The notes beneath the pieces were generated by a model. That model saw only the letters and a list, made by a program, of their open reading frames with translations, did not search any database and was not told the origin of the DNA. This document shows, piece after piece, positions 1 through 7,219 of a stretch of 64,000 nucleotides of DNA. Both the position numbers and the translations under genes were made by a program. The stretch lies in the NCBI GenBank assembly GCA_030141605.1, contig JAQGDQ010002390.1:88945-152944 (forward strand), given 5' to 3'. Each line of letters starts with the position of its first letter. Positions within the stretch are counted from its first letter, which is position 1. This DNA comes from Tubiluchus corallicola. Its lineage: Eukaryota > Priapulida > Priapulimorpha > Priapulimorphida > Tubiluchidae.

Positions 1-2
1 AA

Positions 3-1958
3 GGAATCACCCTCTCTCTCCCTCTGGAAAAAAACACTATAGACCTGCAATGGAAAATCATCCTCGAAAATGGAGAGACGCGAACACAAACCTTCACGCC
101 TCATCAGCAAAAAACCCTCGGAACCCTTACATATAATAACAAGGATATCCTGAAAATATTCCTCCCTCTGCCTATCGATTCCCTTCCTTATGGCTATCAT
201 CACTTTTCGCTACCGGAAATCAACCCCGAAAAAACAGCGATGCTGGTGATCGCTCCTGAAAAATCATGGCTCCCTGAAAAAGTCAAAAAAAAAGAGCAGA
301 TCTGGGGACTCTCCTGCCACTTTTATACCCTCAATAGTGAGCATAACAACAAAATCGGAAACTTCTCACACCTGAAACAACTTGTCGAAACAGGCGCATC
401 CCTCGGCGCAGATACCATCGGTATCAACCCTATTCATCTCCTCTTTCCAGAAACACCAGAAGAATGCAGCCCCTACTTTACCTCAAGTCGACTCTTTCTA
501 AATCCAATCTATATTGATCCAACACGCCTGCCAGAGTGGGACGAAAATATACCCTCGCCTTTCTATCTCTCTCAGCCAACATCCCATATCAACTATACCG
601 ATACAATTAATACACTCTTCCCTATTCTCCAAACCTGCTGGCAGAGTTTTAACGAAAATGCCTCCCAGGAACGGAAGGAAAACTTCCGCGCATTTACAGA
701 AACACAAAAATACGCCCTTGATTCCATGGCGACTTTCTGCGCCCTCAGTAAACATCTCAACACACACCATTGGAAAGAATGGCCAGAACACTATCAAAAT
801 CCCGCCTCCCCCGAAATACTCACTTTTAAAAAAGAACATGCTGACCAGATCCTCTTTAATATATGGCTTCAATGGATCGCACAGCAACAACTGGAAGATG
901 TCAAAAAAAGCTGCAGCGATATGACCATAGGGCTCTATGGAGATCTCGCGCTCGGCGTCAGTACACACGCCGCAGACGCATGGGCCTACCAAGAAACCAT
1001 GGTGGACGATATGGTCATAGGAGCCCCGCCAGACGCCTTCTCAATAGAAGGGCAAAATTGGGGCATCATTCCCGTTAATCCCCACGCCATGAAAAAAAAT
1101 TGGTCCCTCTTTATTGAAACACTCCAAAGAAATATGCACTACTTCGGCGCCCTGCGAATCGACCATGTCATGGCTTTTAAACAACTCTACTGGATCCCTA
1201 ACGGAAAAACAGCGAAAGAAGGAACATATATCGCCTACCCCTTTGACGACATCCTCGGAATTCTCGCCCTGGAAAGCCACAGAAACCAATGCATGGTTAT
1301 CAGCGAAGACTTAGGAAATGTCCCAGAAGGATTCCGAGAAACACTCCAGGATGAAAATATCCTCTCGTACCGTGTTCTTTTCTTTGAACGCTGGCCAAGC
1401 GGATTATATAAACGCCCCGAATGCTACCCCCACCTCTCTGTAGCGACAGCAACAACACACGATCTCCCCCCCTTGTGCAGCTTCTGGTCTAACGAAAATA
1501 TTCACATAAAAAAACAAATCCAGCTCCTGCCAAACGAAACCACCTACAAAAATGAACACCTCCACCAGCAAAACGAAAAAGAACAGCTTTATAACGCCCT
1601 GAGAGATCAGAATCTTACCATCTGCCCCCCACGGAAAGATAAACATCTCTCCGATGAAATGGAATCATCAGAAATTTACACGGAATGCCAATATAAATGT
1701 ACGCATCTCCATTGCTCTCTTTCCAAAGCTATCTATGGCTTTCTCGCGAAAACCCCCTCTGCGATGCTGCTGCTTAACCTTGATGATCTCTTTTCCGAAA
1801 AATATCCCCTCAATATTCCAGGAACAACCTGCACACAATATCCAAACTGGCGGCGGCGGCTTTCTATTCCCCTGGAAAAACTTGAAAACTACCTAAAACC
1901 TTTTGTCGACTCCATACAAACCGTAAAAGCAACAACAGAAAATCCTGATACACATTAA
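3..1958 (+). CDS. malQ: 4-alpha-glucanotransferase (amylomaltase), 5' end outside window
   Basis: Cytosolic GH77 enzyme that moves alpha-1,4-glucan segments between maltodextrins and so feeds glycogen or maltodextrin turnover. The frame is open from base 3, so the true start lies left of the window and 651 codons are visible. An ATG at 240 is internal: the upstream residues continue the N-terminal beta-rich domain and lead into the family phrase LVIAPEKSW. GH77 motifs appear in order: GINPIHLLFP, SPYFTSSRLFLNPIYIDP (near nt 470-515), IGAPPDAFSIEGQNWG, the nucleophile Asp in LRIDHVM (codon 1161-1163), the acid/base Glu in ISEDLG (codon 1305-1307) and TTHDLPPLCSFW. All key residues look intact. 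No glycogen neighbour is visible. Its stop codon lies in the A-rich tract of the following tRNA promoter. Family call is secure; only the N-terminus is missing. Confidence 0.95.
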   Translation, partial: GITLSLPLEKNTIDLQWKIILENGETRTQTFTPHQQKTLGTLTYNNKDILKIFLPLPIDSLPYGYHHFSLPEINPEKTAMLVIAPEKSWLPEKVKKKEQIWGLSCHFYTLNSEHNNKIGNFSHLKQLVETGASLGADTIGINPIHLLFPETPEECSPYFTSSRLFLNPIYIDPTRLPEWDENIPSPFYLSQPTSHINYTDTINTLFPILQTCWQSFNENASQERKENFRAFTETQKYALDSMATFCALSKHLNTHHWKEWPEHYQNPASPEILTFKKEHADQILFNIWLQWIAQQQLEDVKKSCSDMTIGLYGDLALGVSTHAADAWAYQETMVDDMVIGAPPDAFSIEGQNWGIIPVNPHAMKKNWSLFIETLQRNMHYFGALRIDHVMAFKQLYWIPNGKTAKEGTYIAYPFDDILGILALESHRNQCMVISEDLGNVPEGFRETLQDENILSYRVLFFERWPSGLYKRPECYPHLSVATATTHDLPPLCSFWSNENIHIKKQIQLLPNETTYKNEHLHQQNEKEQLYNALRDQNLTICPPRKDKHLSDEMESSEIYTECQYKCTHLHCSLSKAIYGFLAKTPSAMLLLNLDDLFSEKYPLNIPGTTCTQYPNWRRRLSIPLEKLENYLKPFVDSIQTVKATTENPDTH

Positions 1959-1966
1959 AAAAACAC

Positions 1967-1995
1967 TTGCTTTTATCAACAATACCTATTATTAA
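1967..1995 (+). promoter_or_regulatory. Putative tRNA-Glu promoter
   Basis: TTGCTT (1967-1972), a 17-base spacer and TATTAA (1990-1995) end 19 bases before the tRNA. The A-rich stretch leading into the -35 (TAAAAAAACACTTG) is identical to that upstream of the tRNA-Gly at 39800, which supports a real promoter element. Confidence 0.6.
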
Positions 1996-2014
1996 AAAGA
2001 GTACATTCTTTTAA

Positions 2015-2090
2015 GACCCCATCGTCTAGAGGACTAGGACACTGGCCTTTCACGCCGGCAACACGGGTTCGAATCCCGTTGGGGTCGCCA
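2015..2090 (+). tRNA. tRNA-Glu (anticodon TTC)
   Basis: Full cloverleaf. The 7-bp acceptor stem GACCCCA/TGGGGTC, a D-arm with CTAGAGGACTAGG, an anticodon stem CTGGC/GCCGG around loop CTTTCAC (anticodon TTC) and a T-arm with GGTTCGAATCC are all visible. The discriminator base is G and CCA is encoded (2088-2090). It decodes GAA/GAG. A second, degraded copy of its 3' half follows at about 2126-2178. Confidence 0.97.
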
Positions 2091-2125
2091 CTTACTCGGG
2101 GCACTATCACCAATAATATTAAAAA

Positions 2126-2178
2126 ACACAAGCCTTTCACAAAGGTGGCATGGGCTTAAATCTCACCAAAGGATCACC
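2126..2178 (+). pseudogene. Decayed partial copy of tRNA-Glu (3' half)
   Basis: Starting at ACACAAGCCTTTCAC this stretch follows the anticodon arm, T-arm and 3' end of the intact tRNA-Glu 80-90 bases upstream. CCTTTCAC is identical, then GGCATGGGCTTAAATCTCAC matches the T-arm with scattered changes, and GGATCACC stands where GGGTCGCCA stands in the intact gene. Lengths from CCTTTCAC to the end agree (46 versus 45 bases). The 5' half is not recognisable and the stems no longer pair well, so it is probably not a working tRNA. Resemblance was judged by eye. Confidence 0.5.
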
Positions 2179-2326
2179 TCTTGCCCAGAGAACACTATCA
2201 AGATCAAAAACTTCTCACCACGAAAAGTTCACCTTGATTGAATCAAGACAGTCTCCCTCCCACTCTTTTTAAAAATCATCAAGCCCATAGCACCTCTCGC
2301 TACAGAAACAATTTTCAAACAATCGC

Positions 2327-3259
2327 TTATATAAAAAACATAATAATAACGGCAAAAGAAACAAAAGAAAGAATCGTCGAAACCAATAAAGACGTCGCAA
2401 CCTGCTCTCTATACAGCTGGTATTTCGCCGCTAAAATAAAGACATTAATCCCCGTCGCAGAAGCCGACATCACCGTCAAAGATAAAGCCGCTATCGGCGG
2501 AAGATGAAAAACAAAAAAACAGGAAAACCAAACAAACACCGGTAAAACTGCCGTCTTTAACACAGCGATGATAAAAGCCTCCCATAAACTGCTTTGAATC
2601 TTAAAGGTTGTCAAAGAAGCCCCTAAAACAAATAAAGCACACGGAATTGTCGCTTGAGCCGTTATTTCCAAACTTCGCTCCATAAAAGAGGGCAACGTCA
2701 ACCCCAGAGAACGAAAAAGAACCCCCGCAACAATCGTCGCAACAATCGGGTTTTTAAGCACAATTAAAGGAATATTCGCCAGGATTTTTCCAATCGCAAC
2801 CTTAGAGGCCCCTGAAAGCTCCATGGCAAGAATAGTGATCGTCCAAAGAAACGCCGCATGAAACGTCACAAGCTGAAAAAAATAACGCCCCCCTTCCATA
2901 CCCCATATCTCTAAAGCAACCGGAAACCCCAAAAGCGCTAAATTAGAAAAGGACCCTCCCATCGCCAACACCGCCTGCTCTTTAGGAGACAGTTTCAAAA
3001 CAAACTTCCCAATCAAAAGACCTAAAAAAAAGACGCACAAAACAGGAAGATAAAAGGCGAGAAGAACCTTGATCTCCAGTGAGAAGCTGTTTCCGCTCCC
3101 CGCTATGCTTAAAAATAACAATGCCGGCGTACATAAAAAGAACACAAAATTATTCAAGCCGCTAATAGCCTCATCGGAAATCAATTTCCCCTTCGCAAAA
3201 CAATAGCCAAGCGCTATTAAAATAAAAACAGGGAAAAGAATCTCAATCACAACAGCCAT
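2327..3259 (-). CDS. AEC-family (auxin efflux carrier) transporter
   Basis: Inner-membrane permease of the auxin efflux carrier (AEC) family, about 310 aa and almost wholly hydrophobic, with about ten predicted membrane segments in two halves. The N-terminal phrase FPVFILIALGY and the later FVLGASLTTF, with the final VMSASATGINVFILAAKY, are typical. Bacterial members move malate, malonate or other small organic anions; the substrate cannot be read from sequence. I prefer ATG 3259, with AAGGAT six bases upstream; an in-frame ATG at 3277 lacks a site. It is transcribed divergently from queG with a very short shared intergenic region. A plus-strand open frame inside it (2238-2507) is an antisense shadow. 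Confidence 0.85.
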   Translation of the reverse strand: MAVVIEILFPVFILIALGYCFAKGKLISDEAISGLNNFVFFLCTPALLFLSIAGSGNSFSLEIKVLLAFYLPVLCVFFLGLLIGKFVLKLSPKEQAVLAMGGSFSNLALLGFPVALEIWGMEGGRYFFQLVTFHAAFLWTITILAMELSGASKVAIGKILANIPLIVLKNPIVATIVAGVLFRSLGLTLPSFMERSLEITAQATIPCALFVLGASLTTFKIQSSLWEAFIIAVLKTAVLPVFVWFSCFFVFHLPPIAALSLTVMSASATGINVFILAAKYQLYREQVATSLLVSTILSFVSFAVIIMFFI

Positions 3260-3335
3260 AAAAATATCCTTGATCAATAGAGCCTACTCTGACATAAGCT
3301 TACAATACAACCCCACCCTAAGAGAAAATATCTCC

Positions 3336-4388
3336 ATGAGTATAAAGCAAGCCTCACAAATAAAGCAACAGATTACAGAAATTATCTTACAGAACGGCTT
3401 TGACTGCGTGGGATTCTGCACCCCGTCAATCCCAATAGCCGACCAAAAAAACCTCGCCGATTATCTCGCTGAAAATATGCACGGGGATATGCTCTGGATG
3501 AAAGAACGATACCTTCAGCGTATTCATCCCCCTTTGCTCCTTCCTTCCGTAAAAACCGCCATTATCGTTGGCAGCCAGTATACCCCCTCAAAATCCATGC
3601 TAAAACCTCTTCCGGAAACACGCGGATATATCAGCGTCTACGCCAGAGCACGCCAAGACTACCATAAACGAATGAAAAAAAATCTTAAAAAAATAAGCGC
3701 CTCTATCGCGCATTATTGCCAGGATCCTCCTCGGTTTTTCGTTGATACAGCTCCCATCATGGAAAAAATACTCGCCGCGAAAACAACTATCGGATGGCAG
3801 GGAAAACATACGGCTATTGTCTCAAAAACGTTCGGATCCTGGCTTTTTCTTGGCGTGATCCTGCTTCCGCTAGCGCTCCCGATTGACCCTCCCCATAAAA
3901 TATTCTGCGGAACTTGCCAACGCTGCCAGAGCGCCTGCCCTACAAACGCCCTCTCACAAGGAAAACTCAACGTAAAAAATTGCATCGCCTACCTGACAAT
4001 AGAACATAAAGGCACTATCCCTCACACTCTTCAGGATAAAATGGAAAATAAAATCTTCGGCTGCGACGCCTGCCTGAGCGCCTGCCCCTGGAATAAATTT
4101 ACCCAAAGCAACCTGAAAGAAAACGCCGCCCCACGAGCAGAACTCGCAGCCCCCTCCTTAGAAACACTCGCCTCTCTCTCCCCAGAAGAATTCAATACAC
4201 TCTTTTCAGGAACCCCCATAAAACGAACAGGACATGAACGATTCTTGCGTAACATAACAATCGCTCTAGGAAATCTATCCCCCAAAGCGCTATATCACCA
4301 AAAAACACGCCTAGAAAAACTAACAAAGCACCCGTTTCAACCAATCGCACGCGCCGCTATCCATAGCCTAAAAAAAATACAGCTCTGA
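3336..4388 (+). CDS. queG: Epoxyqueuosine reductase
   Basis: Last step of queuosine synthesis: reduces epoxyqueuosine to queuosine in the wobble position of tRNAs with GUN anticodons, using cobalamin and two [4Fe-4S] clusters. The 350-residue protein has the QueG N-terminal domain (DCVGFCTPS, HGDMLWM), the conserved FVDTAPIMEK segment holding the proposed catalytic Asp, and two ferredoxin motifs, CGTCQRCQSACP and CDACLSACPW, followed by the HEAT-like C-terminus (RFLRNITIALGN). ATG 3336 is chosen because family members begin just before this homology; an upstream ATG at 3270 would add 22 unmatched residues and overlap the opposite gene. It implies the cell makes or imports cobalamin. Confidence 0.95.
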   Translation: MSIKQASQIKQQITEIILQNGFDCVGFCTPSIPIADQKNLADYLAENMHGDMLWMKERYLQRIHPPLLLPSVKTAIIVGSQYTPSKSMLKPLPETRGYISVYARARQDYHKRMKKNLKKISASIAHYCQDPPRFFVDTAPIMEKILAAKTTIGWQGKHTAIVSKTFGSWLFLGVILLPLALPIDPPHKIFCGTCQRCQSACPTNALSQGKLNVKNCIAYLTIEHKGTIPHTLQDKMENKIFGCDACLSACPWNKFTQSNLKENAAPRAELAAPSLETLASLSPEEFNTLFSGTPIKRTGHERFLRNITIALGNLSPKALYHQKTRLEKLTKHPFQPIARAAIHSLKKIQL

Positions 4389-4396
4389 ACAATAGC

Positions 4397-4564
4397 TTAC
4401 TCGGAACGTAACGCCTCGCGTTTACGACGCTGCTGCACCCTCTTTTTCAAATTCTCCCGCAACGCCTTCGCCTGACGAGCATACCGATCCGACTTCGCCG
4501 ATGAGCCATCGCTCGTTTTCCTTCTTGGCTTTTCCCTGCCATCCTCATTTACTTTGCTGCCCAT
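4397..4564 (-). CDS. Small basic hypothetical protein
   Basis: A 55-residue, highly charged protein (Lys/Arg-rich tail RENLKKRVQQRRKREALR). ATG 4564 is preferred because GGAAG lies a few bases upstream; an ATG at 4594 is also in frame. I do not recognise a named domain, but short basic proteins of this style (a Ser/Lys-rich head and a RxANLxRR-like tail) occur beside murA in other alphaproteobacteria. That is a recollection, not a search. It is convergent with queG (8 bases apart) and divergent from murA. Probably cytosolic; role unknown. Confidence 0.55.
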   Translation of the reverse strand: MGSKVNEDGREKPRRKTSDGSSAKSDRYARQAKALRENLKKRVQQRRKREALRSE

Positions 4565-4723
4565 ACCATCTTCCTTTTCAAAGCATAAAACCAATCTCTC
4601 GACACGACTCTCTTTCCTTCAATACCCTTTCTAAATTTCATAAAGAGAATATTTGACAAATTTCCGTTTTTCCTCCATACAAAATACAATAACGCATTTC
4701 TATGCATAATGGAGAAAAAAACA

Positions 4724-6058
4724 ATGGATAAAATAAAAATCAGAGGCCGCCAGGCACTCCACGGCCATATTAAAATCAGCGGCGCAAAAAATGCCGCCTT
4801 GCCTCTGATGGCCGCCGCTCTTCTTTCTCCAGAACCCATTACACTTTATAACCTCCCCAAACTAGCTGACATTCTTTCCATGAAACGCCTGCTGGAGAAT
4901 CTCGGTGCTTCCATCACTCTCAAAAAAACACGTGACCCCCTCTACACGGGCGCCTCTGACCATTTTTGCACTATCAATACAAACAATATCCATAACCTGA
5001 CCGCCTCTTATGAAGATGTGCGGAAAATGAGAGCTTCTATTCTTATACTCGGCCCCCTTCTCGCGCGCTATGGAAAAGCAGCCGTCTCACTTCCCGGCGG
5101 ATGCGCTATCGGAAGCAGACCCGTCAATTTGCATCTTAGAGCTTTTGAACAGCTCGGCGCCACCGTTGATATCCATGAGGGATATATCGAGGCGACCGCT
5201 CCCGCCGGCCTTAAAGGAGCCCATATTCTCTTCCCTACCGTCACAGTCGGAGGGACTGAAAATATCCTCATGGCAGCCTCCCTCGCAAAAGGAAAAACAA
5301 TAATCGCTAACGCCGCACGAGAACCCGAAATCTCTGACCTAGCACACTTCCTCAATAAAATGGGCGCTAAAATCACCGGCATCGGAACAGATACACTGAC
5401 CGTCGAAGGCGTCTCTTCACTCTCCAAAGCAACACACCATGTCATCGCAGACCGCATAGAAGCCGGGACATACGCTATCGCCGCCGCCATCACAAACGGG
5501 GAAATACGATTAAACAATATCCCTCCCTCTATCATGACAAGCGTTATTCGCTCTCTTCGACAAGCCGGCGTAACAGTCGAGCATAACAATACCGATGCCC
5601 TGTGGGTAAAAAGCGATAACGAAAAACCCCATAGCGTCGATATTATGACAGAGCCCTACCCCGGATTTCCAACCGATATGCAAGCCCAATGGATGGCCCT
5701 AATGTCCATTGCAGACGGAGCCTCCATGATTACAGAAAGTATTTTCGAAAACAGATTCATGCATGTACCAGAACTCCTACGCATGAAAGCCAATATCAAA
5801 GTACAGGGTCGTTCCGCTATTATACGAGGGGTCCCTTCACTCTCCGGAGCCCACGTCATGGCAACAGACCTACGCGCGTCCGTCTGCCTGATACTCGCTG
5901 CCCTAGCCGCTGAAGGAGAAACATGGCTCCATCGCGTTTACCACCTGGACCGCGGCTATGAAGCCTTCGAGCGAAAACTCTCTAACTGCGGCGCCCATAT
6001 TATACGCGTTTCCTATACTTCCTCACCAGACAGCATACCACTTGCCCGTAATCCATAA
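4724..6058 (+). CDS. murA: UDP-N-acetylglucosamine 1-carboxyvinyltransferase
   Basis: First committed step of peptidoglycan synthesis: transfers enolpyruvate from PEP to UDP-GlcNAc in the cytosol. The 444-residue protein shows the N-terminal SGAKNAALPLMAAALL (Lys and Asn that bind substrate) and the flexible loop with the reactive Cys127 in LPGGCAIGSRPVN. EPYPGFPTDMQAQ carries the catalytic Asp, and RAGTYAIAA has its match as EAGTYAIAAAI. Because Cys, not Asp, occupies the loop, fosfomycin sensitivity at the target is expected. ATG 4724 is preferred over 4709 because a GGAG lies nine bases before it. It heads a same-strand run with ribF (20-base gap). Confidence 0.97.
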   Translation: MDKIKIRGRQALHGHIKISGAKNAALPLMAAALLSPEPITLYNLPKLADILSMKRLLENLGASITLKKTRDPLYTGASDHFCTINTNNIHNLTASYEDVRKMRASILILGPLLARYGKAAVSLPGGCAIGSRPVNLHLRAFEQLGATVDIHEGYIEATAPAGLKGAHILFPTVTVGGTENILMAASLAKGKTIIANAAREPEISDLAHFLNKMGAKITGIGTDTLTVEGVSSLSKATHHVIADRIEAGTYAIAAAITNGEIRLNNIPPSIMTSVIRSLRQAGVTVEHNNTDALWVKSDNEKPHSVDIMTEPYPGFPTDMQAQWMALMSIADGASMITESIFENRFMHVPELLRMKANIKVQGRSAIIRGVPSLSGAHVMATDLRASVCLILAALAAEGETWLHRVYHLDRGYEAFERKLSNCGAHIIRVSYTSSPDSIPLARNP

Positions 6059-6078
6059 AATAAAATCCGCCCATAAAA

Positions 6079-7107
6079 ATGAAAATATTATCCCACTTCT
6101 CCCAAATTACAGATTCTCTCAAAGGAGCCGTCGTCGCCCTTGGAAACTTTGATGGCGTTCACCTCGGCCATAAAGCCGTTATCGTAAAGGCCGGATCTAT
6201 CGCTCGAGAAAATAAAAAAACATGGGGCGTCATCACTTTAGAACCCCACCCCAGACAAATCTTTAAACCGGACATCCCCCCCTTTCGCATAACACCCCTC
6301 CCTGTCAAGCAGAAACTCGTCGCCTCCCTAGGCGTCGACTGGATGCTCACCCTCCCTTTTGATCGCCGCCTCTCCCGCCTCAGCGCGCAAGATTTCATCC
6401 AGGAAATTCTTATCGATCACTTAAATGTCTTCGGCGTTGTCTCCGGCTTCGATTACCGATTCGGATATGGGCGAAGAGGCGGAATCGATATGCTGAAAGA
6501 AGCCTCAGAAAAATTCAACTTTTCTTTCCATTCCCTCCAACCCCAAAAAGGAAAAAAAGGAACCTACTACGCCGCAAGTCTCGCGCGCTCCCACCTCGAA
6601 AAAGGAGACATAACCGCAACAGAGGAAATCCTCGGACACCCCTTTGAAATAGAAGGTATCGTCATACACGGACAGCATCTCGGCCGTAAACTCGGCTTCC
6701 CAACCGCTAATATAGCCCCTCATGATTACCAAATTCCAAAAAAAGGCGTCTATACAGCAAGAGTCGCCATCACTGAAAATACAACAGAAACAAACTTCCC
6801 ATGGTATAACGCCGTGGCAAATATCGGATGCCGACCAACAATCAATGGCGATCGCCAAAATATTCTTGAAGTGCATCTGCTCGGGTTTAACGGAAACCTA
6901 TATGAAAAACATCTCAGAGTGGCCTTTATAGACTTTATTCGACCAGAAAAAAAATTCAACACCCTTCCCGACCTCGCGAAACATATCTATCTCGATACAC
7001 AAACAGCCGAAAATAATTTCAAAATAATTCCCCCATGGAACGGCGACAGCCACTTTTTACAGTTTTTTAAAGTTCCCTCTTGTTTGAAAAGCGGAAAAAC
7101 AATATGA
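6079..7107 (+). CDS. ribF: Bifunctional riboflavin kinase / FAD synthetase
   Basis: Converts riboflavin to FMN and then FAD. The N-terminal adenylyltransferase domain (about residues 1-185) has GNFDGVHLGHKAV near residue 23 and SGFDYRFGYGRRG. The C-terminal flavokinase domain has GRKLGFPTANI and VANIGCRPTI, with the acidic LEVHLLGF strand. Length (342 aa) is slightly above the usual 310 because of a C-terminal tail after the kinase domain. It follows murA by 20 bases and precedes ileS; the ribF-ileS-lspA order is common in Proteobacteria. It supplies cofactor and is not obviously connected to the RibD-like genes at 43-45 kb. Confidence 0.96.
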   Translation: MKILSHFSQITDSLKGAVVALGNFDGVHLGHKAVIVKAGSIARENKKTWGVITLEPHPRQIFKPDIPPFRITPLPVKQKLVASLGVDWMLTLPFDRRLSRLSAQDFIQEILIDHLNVFGVVSGFDYRFGYGRRGGIDMLKEASEKFNFSFHSLQPQKGKKGTYYAASLARSHLEKGDITATEEILGHPFEIEGIVIHGQHLGRKLGFPTANIAPHDYQIPKKGVYTARVAITENTTETNFPWYNAVANIGCRPTINGDRQNILEVHLLGFNGNLYEKHLRVAFIDFIRPEKKFNTLPDLAKHIYLDTQTAENNFKIIPPWNGDSHFLQFFKVPSCLKSGKTI

Positions 7108-7120
7108 TAACATCCATACA

Positions 7121-7160
7121 CGCTCTTGTATCTTACCGCGGAAACAGTAAGATCCAAGCG
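7121..7160 (+). promoter_or_regulatory. Inverted repeat between ribF and ileS
   Basis: CTTGTATCTTAC (7125-7136) pairs with GTAAGATCCAAG (7147-7158) over a 10-base loop, 11 of 12 positions complementary, and the outer CGCT/AGCG can extend it. No T-run follows on the + strand, so it is not a standard terminator. It could be a processing or leader structure for ileS. Confidence 0.5.
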
Positions 7161-7219
7161 CCTATTTCCAAAAACTCACCCTAATAATTGAAAGCATGCG
7201 TAAAACAGGATTGAAAATT

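Noticed and set aside
2238-2507. 89-residue plus-strand frame after tRNA-Glu
   Set aside because: Overlaps the 3' end of the AEC transporter in antisense; no start signal.
5068-5589. 173-residue minus-strand frame in murA
   Set aside because: Antisense to the murA active-site region; no homology seen.
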